Part shown: piece after piece, positions 1 through 6,186 of the stretch
How the letters are laid out: each line of letters opens with the position of its first letter
Numbering within the stretch: position 1 is the first letter of the stretch
Assembly: GCA_005778045.1 (NCBI GenBank)
Contig: SXKQ01000039.1
Span: 1 to 9,479, forward strand
Length of the DNA stretch: 9,479 bases
Origin: Planctomycetia bacterium
Lineage (GTDB): Bacteria; Planctomycetota; UBA1135; GCA-002686595
Direction of reading: 5' to 3'
Made by a program: the position numbers and the translations under genes
Notes under the pieces: generated by a model
The model's database searches: none
Seen by the model: the letters and a program-made list of their open reading frames with translations, nothing else
What the model was told of the DNA's origin: nothing

Positions 1-645
1 GAGCACCCCGTGACCGAGATGGTCTACGGCGTCGACCTCGTGCGCGAGCAGATCCGCATCGCGTGGGGCGAGAAGCTCGGCTACACGCAGGAAGACGTGC
101 TCGCGAAGAAGAACGGCTGGTCCATCGAGGTGCGCATCAATGCCGAGGACCCGTTCAACGGCTTCGTGCCCTCGATCGGCACGATCCACAACCTGCGCGC
201 CCCCGGCGGCCCTTGGGTGCGCCTCGACGCGGCCATCTACCGCGGCATGGAAGTGAGCCTCAACTACGATCCCATGCTCGCCAAGCTGATCGTGTGGGGC
301 CCGGATCGCAACGCCGCCATCGAGCGCATGAAGCGCGCGCTCGCGGAGCTCAACGTCGGCGGGGTGCGCACGAGCGCCCCGGTCGCGCTGCTCGTCCTCG
401 AGGAGGAGAAGTTCGTCAAGGGCGACTTCGACACGCACTTCCTCGCGCACATGGACCTCTCGACCCCGCGCAGCGGCGAGGACGTGCTCGTGGCCGTCGC
501 CGCGGCGATGCACCGCCACCTGCTCATGCAGCGCAAGGCCCTGCACACCAGCGCCGCCGATCGCGTCGCGTGGTCCGCGCGCAACCGCGCCAGCCTGTCG
601 CCCTATCCGCCGCATGTCGGTGCGAGCGCCGGAGGTGGCCAGTGA
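1..645 (+). CDS. Biotin carboxylase subunit of an acyl-CoA carboxylase, C-terminal part (5' end outside the window)
   Basis: This is the C-terminal 214 residues of the subunit that carboxylates biotin using ATP and bicarbonate, in the cytoplasm. The reading frame is open from base 1 and begins inside the conserved EHPVTE segment of the ATP-grasp active site. SIEVRINAEDP follows, whose Arg (visible residue 45) corresponds by family comparison to the catalytic Arg338 of E. coli AccC. FVPSIGTI, YDPMLAKLIVWG and the closing GDFDTHFL segment are all typical of the family. About 60 residues after that segment extend beyond a minimal AccC and resemble the region just after the carboxylase domain in propionyl-CoA and methylcrotonyl-CoA carboxylase alpha chains. 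The stop codon overlaps the GTG start of the biotin carrier gene (GTGA), so the two are translationally coupled. The N-terminal half and any upstream carboxyltransferase gene lie outside the window. The family is certain; the acyl-CoA substrate is not readable from this part. Confidence 0.93.
   Translation, partial: EHPVTEMVYGVDLVREQIRIAWGEKLGYTQEDVLAKKNGWSIEVRINAEDPFNGFVPSIGTIHNLRAPGGPWVRLDAAIYRGMEVSLNYDPMLAKLIVWGPDRNAAIERMKRALAELNVGGVRTSAPVALLVLEEEKFVKGDFDTHFLAHMDLSTPRSGEDVLVAVAAAMHRHLLMQRKALHTSAADRVAWSARNRASLSPYPPHVGASAGGGQ
631..636 (+). promoter_or_regulatory. Ribosome binding site for the biotin carrier gene
   Basis: GGAGGT lies five bases before the GTG at 642 and inside the end of the biotin carboxylase gene. 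It is a near-perfect Shine-Dalgarno sequence. It decides the start at 642, even though the same frame stays open far upstream without coding-like protein. Confidence 0.8.
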
Positions 646-1148
646 AGTACTTCATCACCGTCAACGGCAAGGCGCACGAGGTCGAGGTCGTCGAGCGGCT
701 CGGCAAGCTGCACGTGCGCTGCGACGGCAAGGACATGGACGTCGACTACCAGGAGGTCGACAGCCTCGGGCAGGTCGCGCTGCTCGCCGGCGGCCGCTCT
801 TGGGGCCTCTCGATCGAGGGCGACGAGCATCAGGTCACCGCGGGCATCGCGGGCCACCTCTACGCGGTCGAGATCGAGGACGAGCGCGAGCGCGCCGCGC
901 ACGCGGCCGAGCGCGAGTCCCAGAAGGGCGGCGGCACGGTCAAGAGCGTCATGCCGGGCGTGGTCGTCAAGCTGCTCGTCAAGGAGGGTGACACGGTCGA
1001 GAAGGGCCAGCCGCTCCTGATCCTCGAGGCGATGAAGATGCAGAACGAGATCGCCGCGCCCTCCGCTGGCACGGTCAAGTCGCTGCACGTGAAGGAAAAG
1101 GAAGCGGTCGCCAGCGGGGCGAAGCTCGCCACGCTCGCGGCCACCTGA
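642..1148 (+). CDS. Biotin carboxyl carrier subunit with N-terminal biotin-transfer-like domain
   Basis: This 168-residue protein carries biotin between the carboxylase and carboxyltransferase active sites. Residues ~98-166 form the biotinyl/lipoyl domain. MPGVV and the EAMKM motif (129-133) are present, and Lys132 is the expected biotinylation site, followed by NEIAAPSAGTV. Residues 1-80 (starting KYFITVNGKAHEVEV) read as a beta-rich domain like the biotin-transfer (BT) domain that joins carboxylase and carrier in propionyl-CoA carboxylase alpha chains. A charged Glu/Arg-rich linker (~79-95) separates the two parts. The GTG start was chosen because a strong Shine-Dalgarno sequence precedes it and family-like sequence begins there. 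It overlaps the upstream stop by GTGA. The arrangement looks like a propionyl-CoA carboxylase alpha chain split between its carboxylase and BT domains. Classical AccB of fatty acid synthesis is less likely, because the usual Pro/Ala-rich linker is absent. Confidence 0.93.
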   Translation: MKYFITVNGKAHEVEVVERLGKLHVRCDGKDMDVDYQEVDSLGQVALLAGGRSWGLSIEGDEHQVTAGIAGHLYAVEIEDERERAAHAAERESQKGGGTVKSVMPGVVVKLLVKEGDTVEKGQPLLILEAMKMQNEIAAPSAGTVKSLHVKEKEAVASGAKLATLAAT

Positions 1149-1170
1149 TCGGGATCGCAGGCCACCCGCA

Positions 1171-1201
1171 GCCGCGGGCTCCCGCACGGGGAGCGCGCGG
1201 C
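1171..1201. terminator. Strong hairpin between convergent genes, candidate bidirectional terminator
   Basis: GCCGCG (1171-1176) and GCTCCC (1178-1183) pair with GGGAGC (1189-1194) and CGCGGC (1196-1201). This gives a 12-bp stem interrupted by one G/G mismatch, with a 5-base loop. It fills most of the 72-base gap between the carrier gene (plus) and the permease gene (minus), both of which end here. No real T-run follows on either strand (only CTTTC on the plus side), so it is not a textbook intrinsic terminator. It may instead protect 3' ends or work with Rho. Confidence 0.5.
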
Positions 1202-1220
1202 CATGCTTTCGCGGGCGCAC

Positions 1221-2531
1221 TCAGCGCGTCCTGCGTCGCAGCGCATAGGCCACGGCCGAGACGACGCACAAGAGCGCGATCCACAGCAGTCGCGCCGGTC
1301 TCTCGGACGCCGCGGCCCAGAGCGTGTAGGCCGAGGCGGCGAAATAGAACAGCGCACACGCGAGTGGCAGTTTCCCGATGCTGCTCCGGTCGATGCCCGC
1401 AGGTGCTCGGAACCTAGCGCGCACGAGTGCGAGCGCCGCGAGGGCCGTCGTGAAGGTGAGCACTGCGCCGCAGTTCTCGACCAACAGGTCGAACGAGTGC
1501 GTGAGCAGGAGTGCGAGCGCCACGACGCCCTGCAGCACCGTCGAGGCGGCCGGCGTCGCGCCGCTGCGGGCAGCGAACACGTCTGGCAGCGCCCCGTCGC
1601 CCGCCATCGCCGCGTAGACGCGCGGTCCGGCCACGGTGAACGCGCTCGCCGAGGAGACCATCGCGAGCACCACGAAGGAGGACATGGCCGCGGCACCGGT
1701 CGGGCCCGCGAGCTCGCGCACGATCAGGTGCGCGAGCGTCGTGCGAGCGCCATCACCGCCCGCGGAACGCCACTCGGAAAGCGTGCCAGTGTCGAGATTC
1801 GCGACGAAGACCCAGTTCACGGCGAGGTACAGCAGCGTCACGAGCAGCGTTCCGAGCAGCATCGCGCGCGGCACGTCGCGACGCGGCTCGCGGAACTCCT
1901 CGCTCACGTAGCTGGCGGTATTCCAGCCGTTGTACGCGAGCCCGACCCACAGGAGCTGGCCAAAGAAACTCGCGACCGGAAAGCCCTCGTGTGGCGCCTC
2001 GGGCTGCCACTGCGGCCAGGCGTGGGAGCCCGCGACGGCGCCGATGGCTAGAAACAGCGCGAACAGCACGACCTTCGCGAGCGCGAGTGCGTCTTGGACG
2101 CGCTGCGTCGCGCGAGCGGAGCGCGCTCCGACGAGCGTGATCCCGACGATGATGCTCGCGCCTAGAGCGTGCGTCGGAAGCTCGACCAGCGTGGCCATGT
2201 ACGCGTCCGCCATCGCCGCGCAGAAGGCGACCGGGGCCGCGAAGCCGAGAAACAGGGAGGCCCAGCCCGCCAGCGCTCCGAGCGCGGGATGCAGCAGATC
2301 CGCGAGGTAGCGATACTCGCCCCCGGAGCGCGGCACGAGCGTCGCGAGCTCCGCGTACGCACGCGCTCCGCACAGCGCGATCGCGCCTCCGACGAGCCAC
2401 GCGAGCAGGATCTCGCCCGGCCCGAGCACGCTCGCCGCCCAGCCCGCGGACACCAGCACGCCCACGCCGATCATGCTCGACGCGACAAGGCCGATACCCG
2501 AGAAGAGCCCGAGCTTGGGGCTTTCGTCCAT
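1221..2531 (-). CDS. APC-superfamily amino-acid permease, LAT-like, 12 membrane segments
   Basis: This 436-residue inner-membrane transporter should move amino acids or related amines. TM1 (10-33) contains SSMIGVGVL, the unwound GxG substrate-binding turn of the APC fold. AYAELATLVPRSGGEYRYL (58-76) is a hallmark of the family. TM6 (187-209) leads into YNGWNTASYVSEEFREPRRD, typical of the L-type/SLC7-like branch, and GDGALPDVFAARSGATP (311-327) is the conserved loop after TM8. I count 12 hydrophobic segments, ending with an RRRTR tail. The start at 2531 gives the expected short N-terminus (MDESPKLGLF). The 20 residues upstream in the same frame are not family-like. GGAG lies only two bases before this ATG, an unusually short spacing. 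It is transcribed divergently from the peptidase gene. Substrate unknown. Confidence 0.9.
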   Translation of the reverse strand: MDESPKLGLFSGIGLVASSMIGVGVLVSAGWAASVLGPGEILLAWLVGGAIALCGARAYAELATLVPRSGGEYRYLADLLHPALGALAGWASLFLGFAAPVAFCAAMADAYMATLVELPTHALGASIIVGITLVGARSARATQRVQDALALAKVVLFALFLAIGAVAGSHAWPQWQPEAPHEGFPVASFFGQLLWVGLAYNGWNTASYVSEEFREPRRDVPRAMLLGTLLVTLLYLAVNWVFVANLDTGTLSEWRSAGGDGARTTLAHLIVRELAGPTGAAAMSSFVVLAMVSSASAFTVAGPRVYAAMAGDGALPDVFAARSGATPAASTVLQGVVALALLLTHSFDLLVENCGAVLTFTTALAALALVRARFRAPAGIDRSSIGKLPLACALFYFAASAYTLWAAASERPARLLWIALLCVVSAVAYALRRRTR

Positions 2532-2580
2532 GTCTCCAAAGCCTACGCGGACGCACACGCCCCACCTAGGAGCTTGCGAC

Positions 2581-2612
2581 GTCGTTGGCACCGCCTCGGC
2601 GCCGCAAACGAC
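2581..2612. repeat. Imperfect hairpin in the divergent intergenic region
   Basis: GTCGTT (2581-2586), GGC and CCG pair with CGG, GCC and AACGAC (2607-2612). This makes a 12-bp stem with one A/C mismatch and a 3-base bulge around a CCT loop. It sits in the 184-base gap between the permease and peptidase starts. The self-complementary CGACGTCG (2577-2584) overlaps its left edge. It could be an operator or an mRNA leader structure for either gene. No T-run follows, and I recognise no known riboswitch in it. Confidence 0.25.
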
Positions 2613-2702
2613 TGCTGTGGGGCTGCCGTGGGCCGCTGGTCACGGCCGCGTGCAGCTCTGGCAGGAGAGTGCGCGCCGCGCGATGCCGCCGTGCACGACT
2701 GC

Positions 2703-2708
2703 TAGACT
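2703..2708 (+). promoter_or_regulatory. Possible -10 element for the peptidase-dapD unit
   Basis: TAGACT ends seven bases before the GTG at 2716 and matches TATAAT at four of six positions. If used, transcription would start at or next to the start codon, giving a leaderless message. That would fit the lack of a well-spaced Shine-Dalgarno sequence there. No convincing -35 box is visible about 17 bases upstream, so this is only a suggestion. Confidence 0.2.
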
Positions 2709-2715
2709 GCGACTC

Positions 2716-3732
2716 GTGGATGTCTTCAAGAAACTCTGCGAACTGGTGGCGATCCCGTCGGTGACGGGGGACGAGAAGGACTACGCCGACGCGCTCTCGC
2801 GCGAGCTCGCGGCGCTCGGGCTCGGCGTCGAGCGGCAGGAGCTCGCTCCCGGCCGATTCAACGTGCTCGCCCGCGGTGCGCGACCGCGGGTCGTGTTTTG
2901 CACGCACCTCGACACAGTGCCGCCGTTCTTTGGCCCGCGCGAGGATCGCGAGGCGGTGCACGGCCGCGGCTCGTGCGATGCGAAGGGGCCGGCGCTCGCG
3001 ATGATCGAGGCCGCGCGCAAGCTGCTCGCGCAGGGCGAGGACCGCATCGGCTTCCTGTTCACCTGCGGCGAGGAGACGGACTCCGCAGGGGCGGCGCTCG
3101 CCAACGCGAAGCTCGCGGAACCGTGGCGCCCGGCCTTCACGATCGTCGGCGAGCCCACGGAGAATCGCTTCGCCGGCGCGCACAAGGGCGTCTACAAGGC
3201 CGAGCTCGTCGCGAGCGGCGTGGCGGGGCACAGCTCGCAGAACATTGGCCCGAGCGCGATCCACGAGCTGGTGCACGCGATCGAGAAGCTGCTCGCGCAG
3301 GACTGGGGGCGCCACGCGCTGCTCGGGCCGGGCACGCTCAACATCGGGACGATCCAAGGCGGCGTCGCGGCCAACGTGGTCGCCGATCGCGCGCTCGCAA
3401 GCCTGCTCCTGCGCGCGGTCGAGCCCGTCGAGACCACCGAGCGCAAGCTGTGCGCCTGCCTCTCGCCGCATGTCGCGCTGCAGCGGCCCTACAAGAGCTA
3501 CGGACCGGTCGAGTTCGAGGTCCCGCGCGGCCATGAGCCGATCCCGGTCGCGTTCGGCACGGACGCGCCGCACCTCGGTCGCTGGGGCAAGCCGTTGCTG
3601 TATGGCCCCGGTCGCATCCTCGACGCGCACACCGATCACGAGCTGGTGACGAAGCGCTCGTTTGAGCAGGCCGTCGCCGACTACGAGTCGACCGCGCGCG
3701 AGCTGCTCGCGCGAGCGGAGGCCAGCGCGTGA
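2716..3732 (+). CDS. dapE: M20-family metallohydrolase, probable succinyl-diaminopimelate desuccinylase
   Basis: This 338-residue cytoplasmic di-zinc amidohydrolase probably removes succinate from N-succinyl-LL-diaminopimelate in lysine and cell-wall precursor synthesis. The metal-site pattern is complete: HLDTVP (His64, Asp66), GRGSCDAKG (bridging Asp88), GEE (base Glu119, ligand Glu120), GEPTEN (Glu146) and LDAHTDHE (His305). The lid/dimerisation domain (~155-265) has HKGVYKAEL, GVAGHSS (His172) and GGVAANVV. The DapE call rests on the overlapping dapD gene. At 338 residues it is shorter than proteobacterial DapE (~375) and near the size of acetyl-lysine or acetyl-ornithine deacetylases, so those remain alternatives. 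The GTG at 2716 gives the usual M20 N-terminus (MDVFKKLCELVAIPSVTG). An in-frame ATG at 2683 would add 11 residues, and its nearest GGAG is ~16 bases away. Its stop overlaps the dapD start. Confidence 0.82.
   Translation: MDVFKKLCELVAIPSVTGDEKDYADALSRELAALGLGVERQELAPGRFNVLARGARPRVVFCTHLDTVPPFFGPREDREAVHGRGSCDAKGPALAMIEAARKLLAQGEDRIGFLFTCGEETDSAGAALANAKLAEPWRPAFTIVGEPTENRFAGAHKGVYKAELVASGVAGHSSQNIGPSAIHELVHAIEKLLAQDWGRHALLGPGTLNIGTIQGGVAANVVADRALASLLLRAVEPVETTERKLCACLSPHVALQRPYKSYGPVEFEVPRGHEPIPVAFGTDAPHLGRWGKPLLYGPGRILDAHTDHELVTKRSFEQAVADYESTARELLARAEASA
3717..3721 (+). promoter_or_regulatory. Ribosome binding site for dapD
   Basis: GGAGG lies seven bases before the GTG at 3729, inside the last codons of the peptidase gene. 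It supports the GTG start and coupled translation through the GTGA overlap. Confidence 0.7.
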
Positions 3733-4502
3733 GCGCGCGCCTCGCGGGAGCGGAGCTGCTCTCCGCGCTCGAGCAGGGCCGCGTGCGCGTCGCCGAGCGC
3801 GACGCCGACGGCGCGTGGACCGTGAACGCGTGGGTGAAGGAGGAGATCCTCGCGCTGTTTCGTGCCTCGCCACTCGTCGAAAGCTCGGCGGGCGCGCTCA
3901 CGTTCGTCGACAAGCGCGACATCGGCCCGCGTGCGTTCTCGCTCGCCGACAGGGTGCGCGTGGTGCCCGGCGGCTCGTCCGTGCGTCGCGGCGCGTACCT
4001 CGCCCCGGGCGTGATCGTGATGCCGCCCGCGTACATCAACGTCGGCGCGTTCGTCGACGAGGGCTCGATGGTCGACAGCCACGCGCTCGTGGGCTCGTGC
4101 GCGCAAGTCGGTAAGCGCGTGCACCTTTCCGCCGCGTGCCAGATCGGCGGCGTGCTCGAGCCCGCCGGCGCGCGACCGGTGATCATCGAGGACGACGCGT
4201 TCCTCGGCGGCAACACAGGCGTGTACGAGGGTGTGCTCGTGCGGCGCGGCGCGGTGCTGGCCGCGGGTGTCGTGCTGTCGGCGAGCACCGTGGTGCATGA
4301 TCTGCCGAATCGCCGCGAGCTGCGCGGCACGCGCGAGCGGCCGCTCGAGATCCCCGAGCACGCCGTGGTCGTGCCCGGCACGCGACCCGTCGGCGACGAG
4401 TGGGCCGCGTCGCGGCACCTGCAGGTGGCCTGCGCCCTGATCGTGAAGTACCGCGACGAGCGCACCGACCGCGCCACTGCGCTCGAAGAAGCGCTGCGCT
4501 AG
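3729..4502 (+). CDS. dapD: 2,3,4,5-tetrahydropyridine-2,6-dicarboxylate N-succinyltransferase
   Basis: DapD transfers succinyl from succinyl-CoA to tetrahydrodipicolinate, the committed step of the succinylase branch of diaminopimelate/lysine synthesis. The 257-residue length is close to the family norm of ~270. After an alpha-helical N-terminal domain (~1-75), a left-handed beta-helix of hexapeptide repeats runs from RVVPGG (77) to about 190. It contains the diagnostic MPPAYINVGAFVDEG (98-112), MVDS (Asp116), VGSCAQVGKRVHLS (121-134), IGGVLEP (139-145) and NTGVYEGVLV (Glu167). Asp116 and Glu167 are at the positions of the catalytic acidic pair described for DapD. IVKYRDERT near the end matches the C-terminal beta strand. 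The start is GTG, with a good Shine-Dalgarno sequence and a GTGA overlap with the peptidase gene. The aminotransferase acting between the two enzymes is not in this window. Confidence 0.95.
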   Translation: MSARLAGAELLSALEQGRVRVAERDADGAWTVNAWVKEEILALFRASPLVESSAGALTFVDKRDIGPRAFSLADRVRVVPGGSSVRRGAYLAPGVIVMPPAYINVGAFVDEGSMVDSHALVGSCAQVGKRVHLSAACQIGGVLEPAGARPVIIEDDAFLGGNTGVYEGVLVRRGAVLAAGVVLSASTVVHDLPNRRELRGTRERPLEIPEHAVVVPGTRPVGDEWAASRHLQVACALIVKYRDERTDRATALEEALR

Positions 4503-4540
4503 GTCCGCGGGCGGACCGAAAGGCGGATTCGGACTTTTTT
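4502..4540 (+). terminator. Intrinsic terminator after dapD
   Basis: GGTCCGC (4502-4508) pairs with GCGGACC (4511-4517). CCGAA (4516-4520) pairs with TTCGG (4528-4532). GTCCG (4503-4507) can also pair with CGGAC (4530-4534). The last two alternatives end at or two bases before the six-T run at 4535-4540. This is the expected end of the dapE-dapD transcript. Because the stems share bases, only one can form at a time. Confidence 0.65.
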
Positions 4541-4600
4541 GCGCCGAGTACAGCGGAACGCGATTTTCTTCCCTCCTTTGTGCCGCGCCGCGTTCTTCTC

Positions 4601-4635
4601 TTGGACCCCTGCCGCTGTTCTGTCGTAAATTTTAC
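4601..4635 (+). promoter_or_regulatory. Candidate promoter of the exported DUF1028 gene, with a short inverted repeat
   Basis: The 139-base gap before this gene is AT-richer than the rest of the window. TTGGAC (4601-4606) lies 19 bases before TAAATT (4626-4631). These match the -35 and -10 consensus at three and four positions, a weak and slightly over-spaced pair. GTAAA-T-TTTAC (4625-4635) is a perfect 5-bp inverted repeat around one base and could bind a dimeric regulator over the -10 region. A start near 4638 would leave almost no leader, consistent with the absence of a Shine-Dalgarno sequence. Confidence 0.35.
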
Positions 4636-4641
4636 AGCACT

Positions 4642-6168
4642 ATGAAGTTCTTGCCCCGCATCGCCGCCCTCGCCGCCGCCGTGGTCCTCGCTGCGTCGCC
4701 GGTCTTCTCGACCTGGTCGATCGTCGCTGTGAACACGCGCACCCGCGAGGTGTGCATCTCGTCGGCCACCTGCCTATCGAACTTCAACCTGCGCCTGAAC
4801 CTCCCCGTGATGCGGCCGGGGATCGGCGGAGGCGTGTCGCAGGCGCTCGTCGACACCGGGGCCGTCAACCGCCAGCTCATGTGGAACGGGCTCAACGCAG
4901 GCCTGGCTCCGCAGCAGATCCTGCAGCAATTGCTGAGCGTGCAGGCCGCGCAGTCGCGGCAGTTCGGCATCGTCGACTTCAACAACGCGCCCGTCACGTT
5001 CTCTGGCTCGCAGACCATTCCCGCCAATCCCGGAGTGGCCGGCGTCGTCGGGGAGTGGCGCTACGCGATCCAGGGCAACATCCTCACGGGCAATCAGGTC
5101 GTGCTCGCGGCCGAGCAGGCCTTCCTGCAGACGCAGGGCGACATGGGCCAGAAGGTGATGGCGGCGATGGAAGCGGCGCGCTTCTGGGGTGGCGATGGCC
5201 GTTGCTCCTGCAGCTCCCCGTCCCCGACGTCGTGCGCGTTGCCGCCCGCGGAGCCTTTCCAGAGCGCCCACACGGGCTTCTTCCTGATCTCGCGCGTCGG
5301 CGACACGGGCGGCTCGGTGTGCAACTCGAGCTCGGGCTGCGCCCAGGGTCAGATGTATGCCGCGCTGAACGTGATCGGCAACTCGACCACGCCGGATCCG
5401 GTGATCACCCTGCGCGCGCAGTACAACGCGTGGCGTGCCGCGCTCTCGGGTCGGCCGGACCACATCACGAGCGAGACGCTGGCCGACCGCGCGGCCCTCG
5501 TCGCCGACGGCCGGACCGAGTCGGAGGTCACGCTCTTCCTGCGCGATCTCGACGGCGTGCCCGTCGGCCACGGCGGTGCGTCGGTCACGGTGAGCAACTC
5601 TGGCACGCCCGACTCCGCGGCCCTCGTGGGCCAGCCCGTGGACAACGGGGACGGCACGTACACGCTGCGCCTTCGCGCCGGCCAGACGCCGGGCGGCGCG
5701 CGCTTCCGCGTCGCCGTCAACGACGGCATCTCGTCGGTGACGCTGTGGCCCGAGCTCGCGCTGCGCGTCGACCCGGTCGTGCCCCTGCACGTCGGCTTCG
5801 ACGCGATTTCGGCCCGCGACCCGCGTCCCGTGCCCCTCGTGGTGAATGCGGGCTACGACACGAATCTGCGCGCCTACCTCCTGCTCGCGACCACCACGGG
5901 CGCGGCGCCCGGACTGCCGATCGGATCGGTGACCTTGCCGCTCAACGGCTCGCGGCTCCTGCGCTACACGCTCTCCAACGCGGATGAAGCCGGCCTGCTG
6001 AGCACGGTTGGACCGCTGAACCCCTCGGGACGCGCCACGGCGTGGTTCTCGCCCGACCCGTCGAACCTGCGCTATCTCGCGGGTTCGCGCATCGAGTGGT
6101 CCGGACTGGTGATCGGTTCCGGCGGACGCTCTGTCTTGCCGCCGGTCGGCTTCGACGTACTGCCCTGA
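4642..6168 (+). CDS. Exported DUF1028-domain protein with Ig-like and C-terminal beta domains
   Basis: This 508-residue protein has a signal peptide at 1-23 (positive start, hydrophobic core, VFS cut site). Residues ~24-245 match DUF1028: TWSIVAVNTRTREVCISSA, GIGGGVSQALVDTG, RQFGIVDFNN (106-115), QGNILTGNQVV (144-154) and FWGGDGR (181-187). DUF1028 is, as I recall, placed in the Ntn-hydrolase clan but has no established activity. The predicted cut leaves Thr24 as the first residue. Between GGDGR and FFLISRVG there is a Cys-rich insertion, and all seven cysteines of the protein lie in the DUF1028 part. Residues ~284-377 resemble an invasin-type Ig-like domain (ADGRTESEVTLFLRDLDGVP, DNGDGTYTLRL). 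Residues ~393-508 (AYLLLATTTGAAPGLPIG, VTLPLN) resemble a C-terminal module I associate with secreted planctomycete proteins. No membrane anchor or sortase signal is visible. No Shine-Dalgarno sequence precedes the ATG. The substrate is unknown. Confidence 0.85.
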   Translation: MKFLPRIAALAAAVVLAASPVFSTWSIVAVNTRTREVCISSATCLSNFNLRLNLPVMRPGIGGGVSQALVDTGAVNRQLMWNGLNAGLAPQQILQQLLSVQAAQSRQFGIVDFNNAPVTFSGSQTIPANPGVAGVVGEWRYAIQGNILTGNQVVLAAEQAFLQTQGDMGQKVMAAMEAARFWGGDGRCSCSSPSPTSCALPPAEPFQSAHTGFFLISRVGDTGGSVCNSSSGCAQGQMYAALNVIGNSTTPDPVITLRAQYNAWRAALSGRPDHITSETLADRAALVADGRTESEVTLFLRDLDGVPVGHGGASVTVSNSGTPDSAALVGQPVDNGDGTYTLRLRAGQTPGGARFRVAVNDGISSVTLWPELALRVDPVVPLHVGFDAISARDPRPVPLVVNAGYDTNLRAYLLLATTTGAAPGLPIGSVTLPLNGSRLLRYTLSNADEAGLLSTVGPLNPSGRATAWFSPDPSNLRYLAGSRIEWSGLVIGSGGRSVLPPVGFDVLP

Positions 6169-6186
6169 AGCTCCTCGCGCGGCCGC

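Noticed and set aside
1203..2051. Long plus-strand open frame opposite the permease gene.
   Set aside because: It is antisense to a clear 12-TM transporter, and its product is an Arg/Glu/His-rich stretch typical of GC-rich shadow frames.
2473..2715. Upstream in-frame extension of the peptidase, to 2473 or to the ATG at 2683.
   Set aside because: The extension runs over the permease start and has no M20-like sequence. The family N-terminus begins at the GTG at 2716. The ATG at 2683 remains possible but lacks a well-spaced ribosome site.
2566..3873. Very long minus-strand open frame opposite the peptidase and dapD.
   Set aside because: It covers two genes with complete catalytic motifs, and its product is low-complexity Arg/Ala-rich sequence. 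High G+C removes stop codons from such frames.
4570..4578. AAAGGAGGG on the minus strand, a perfect Shine-Dalgarno-like sequence (CCCTCCTTT on plus).
   Set aside because: No ATG, GTG or TTG follows at usable spacing on the minus strand, and no coding-like frame runs into the dapD end. It is probably chance in a pyrimidine-rich promoter region.
6169..6186. Possible terminator between the convergent exported-protein and DUF3050 genes.
   Set aside because: The gap is only 18 bases, with a GC-rich run and no stable stem-loop plus T-run on either strand.
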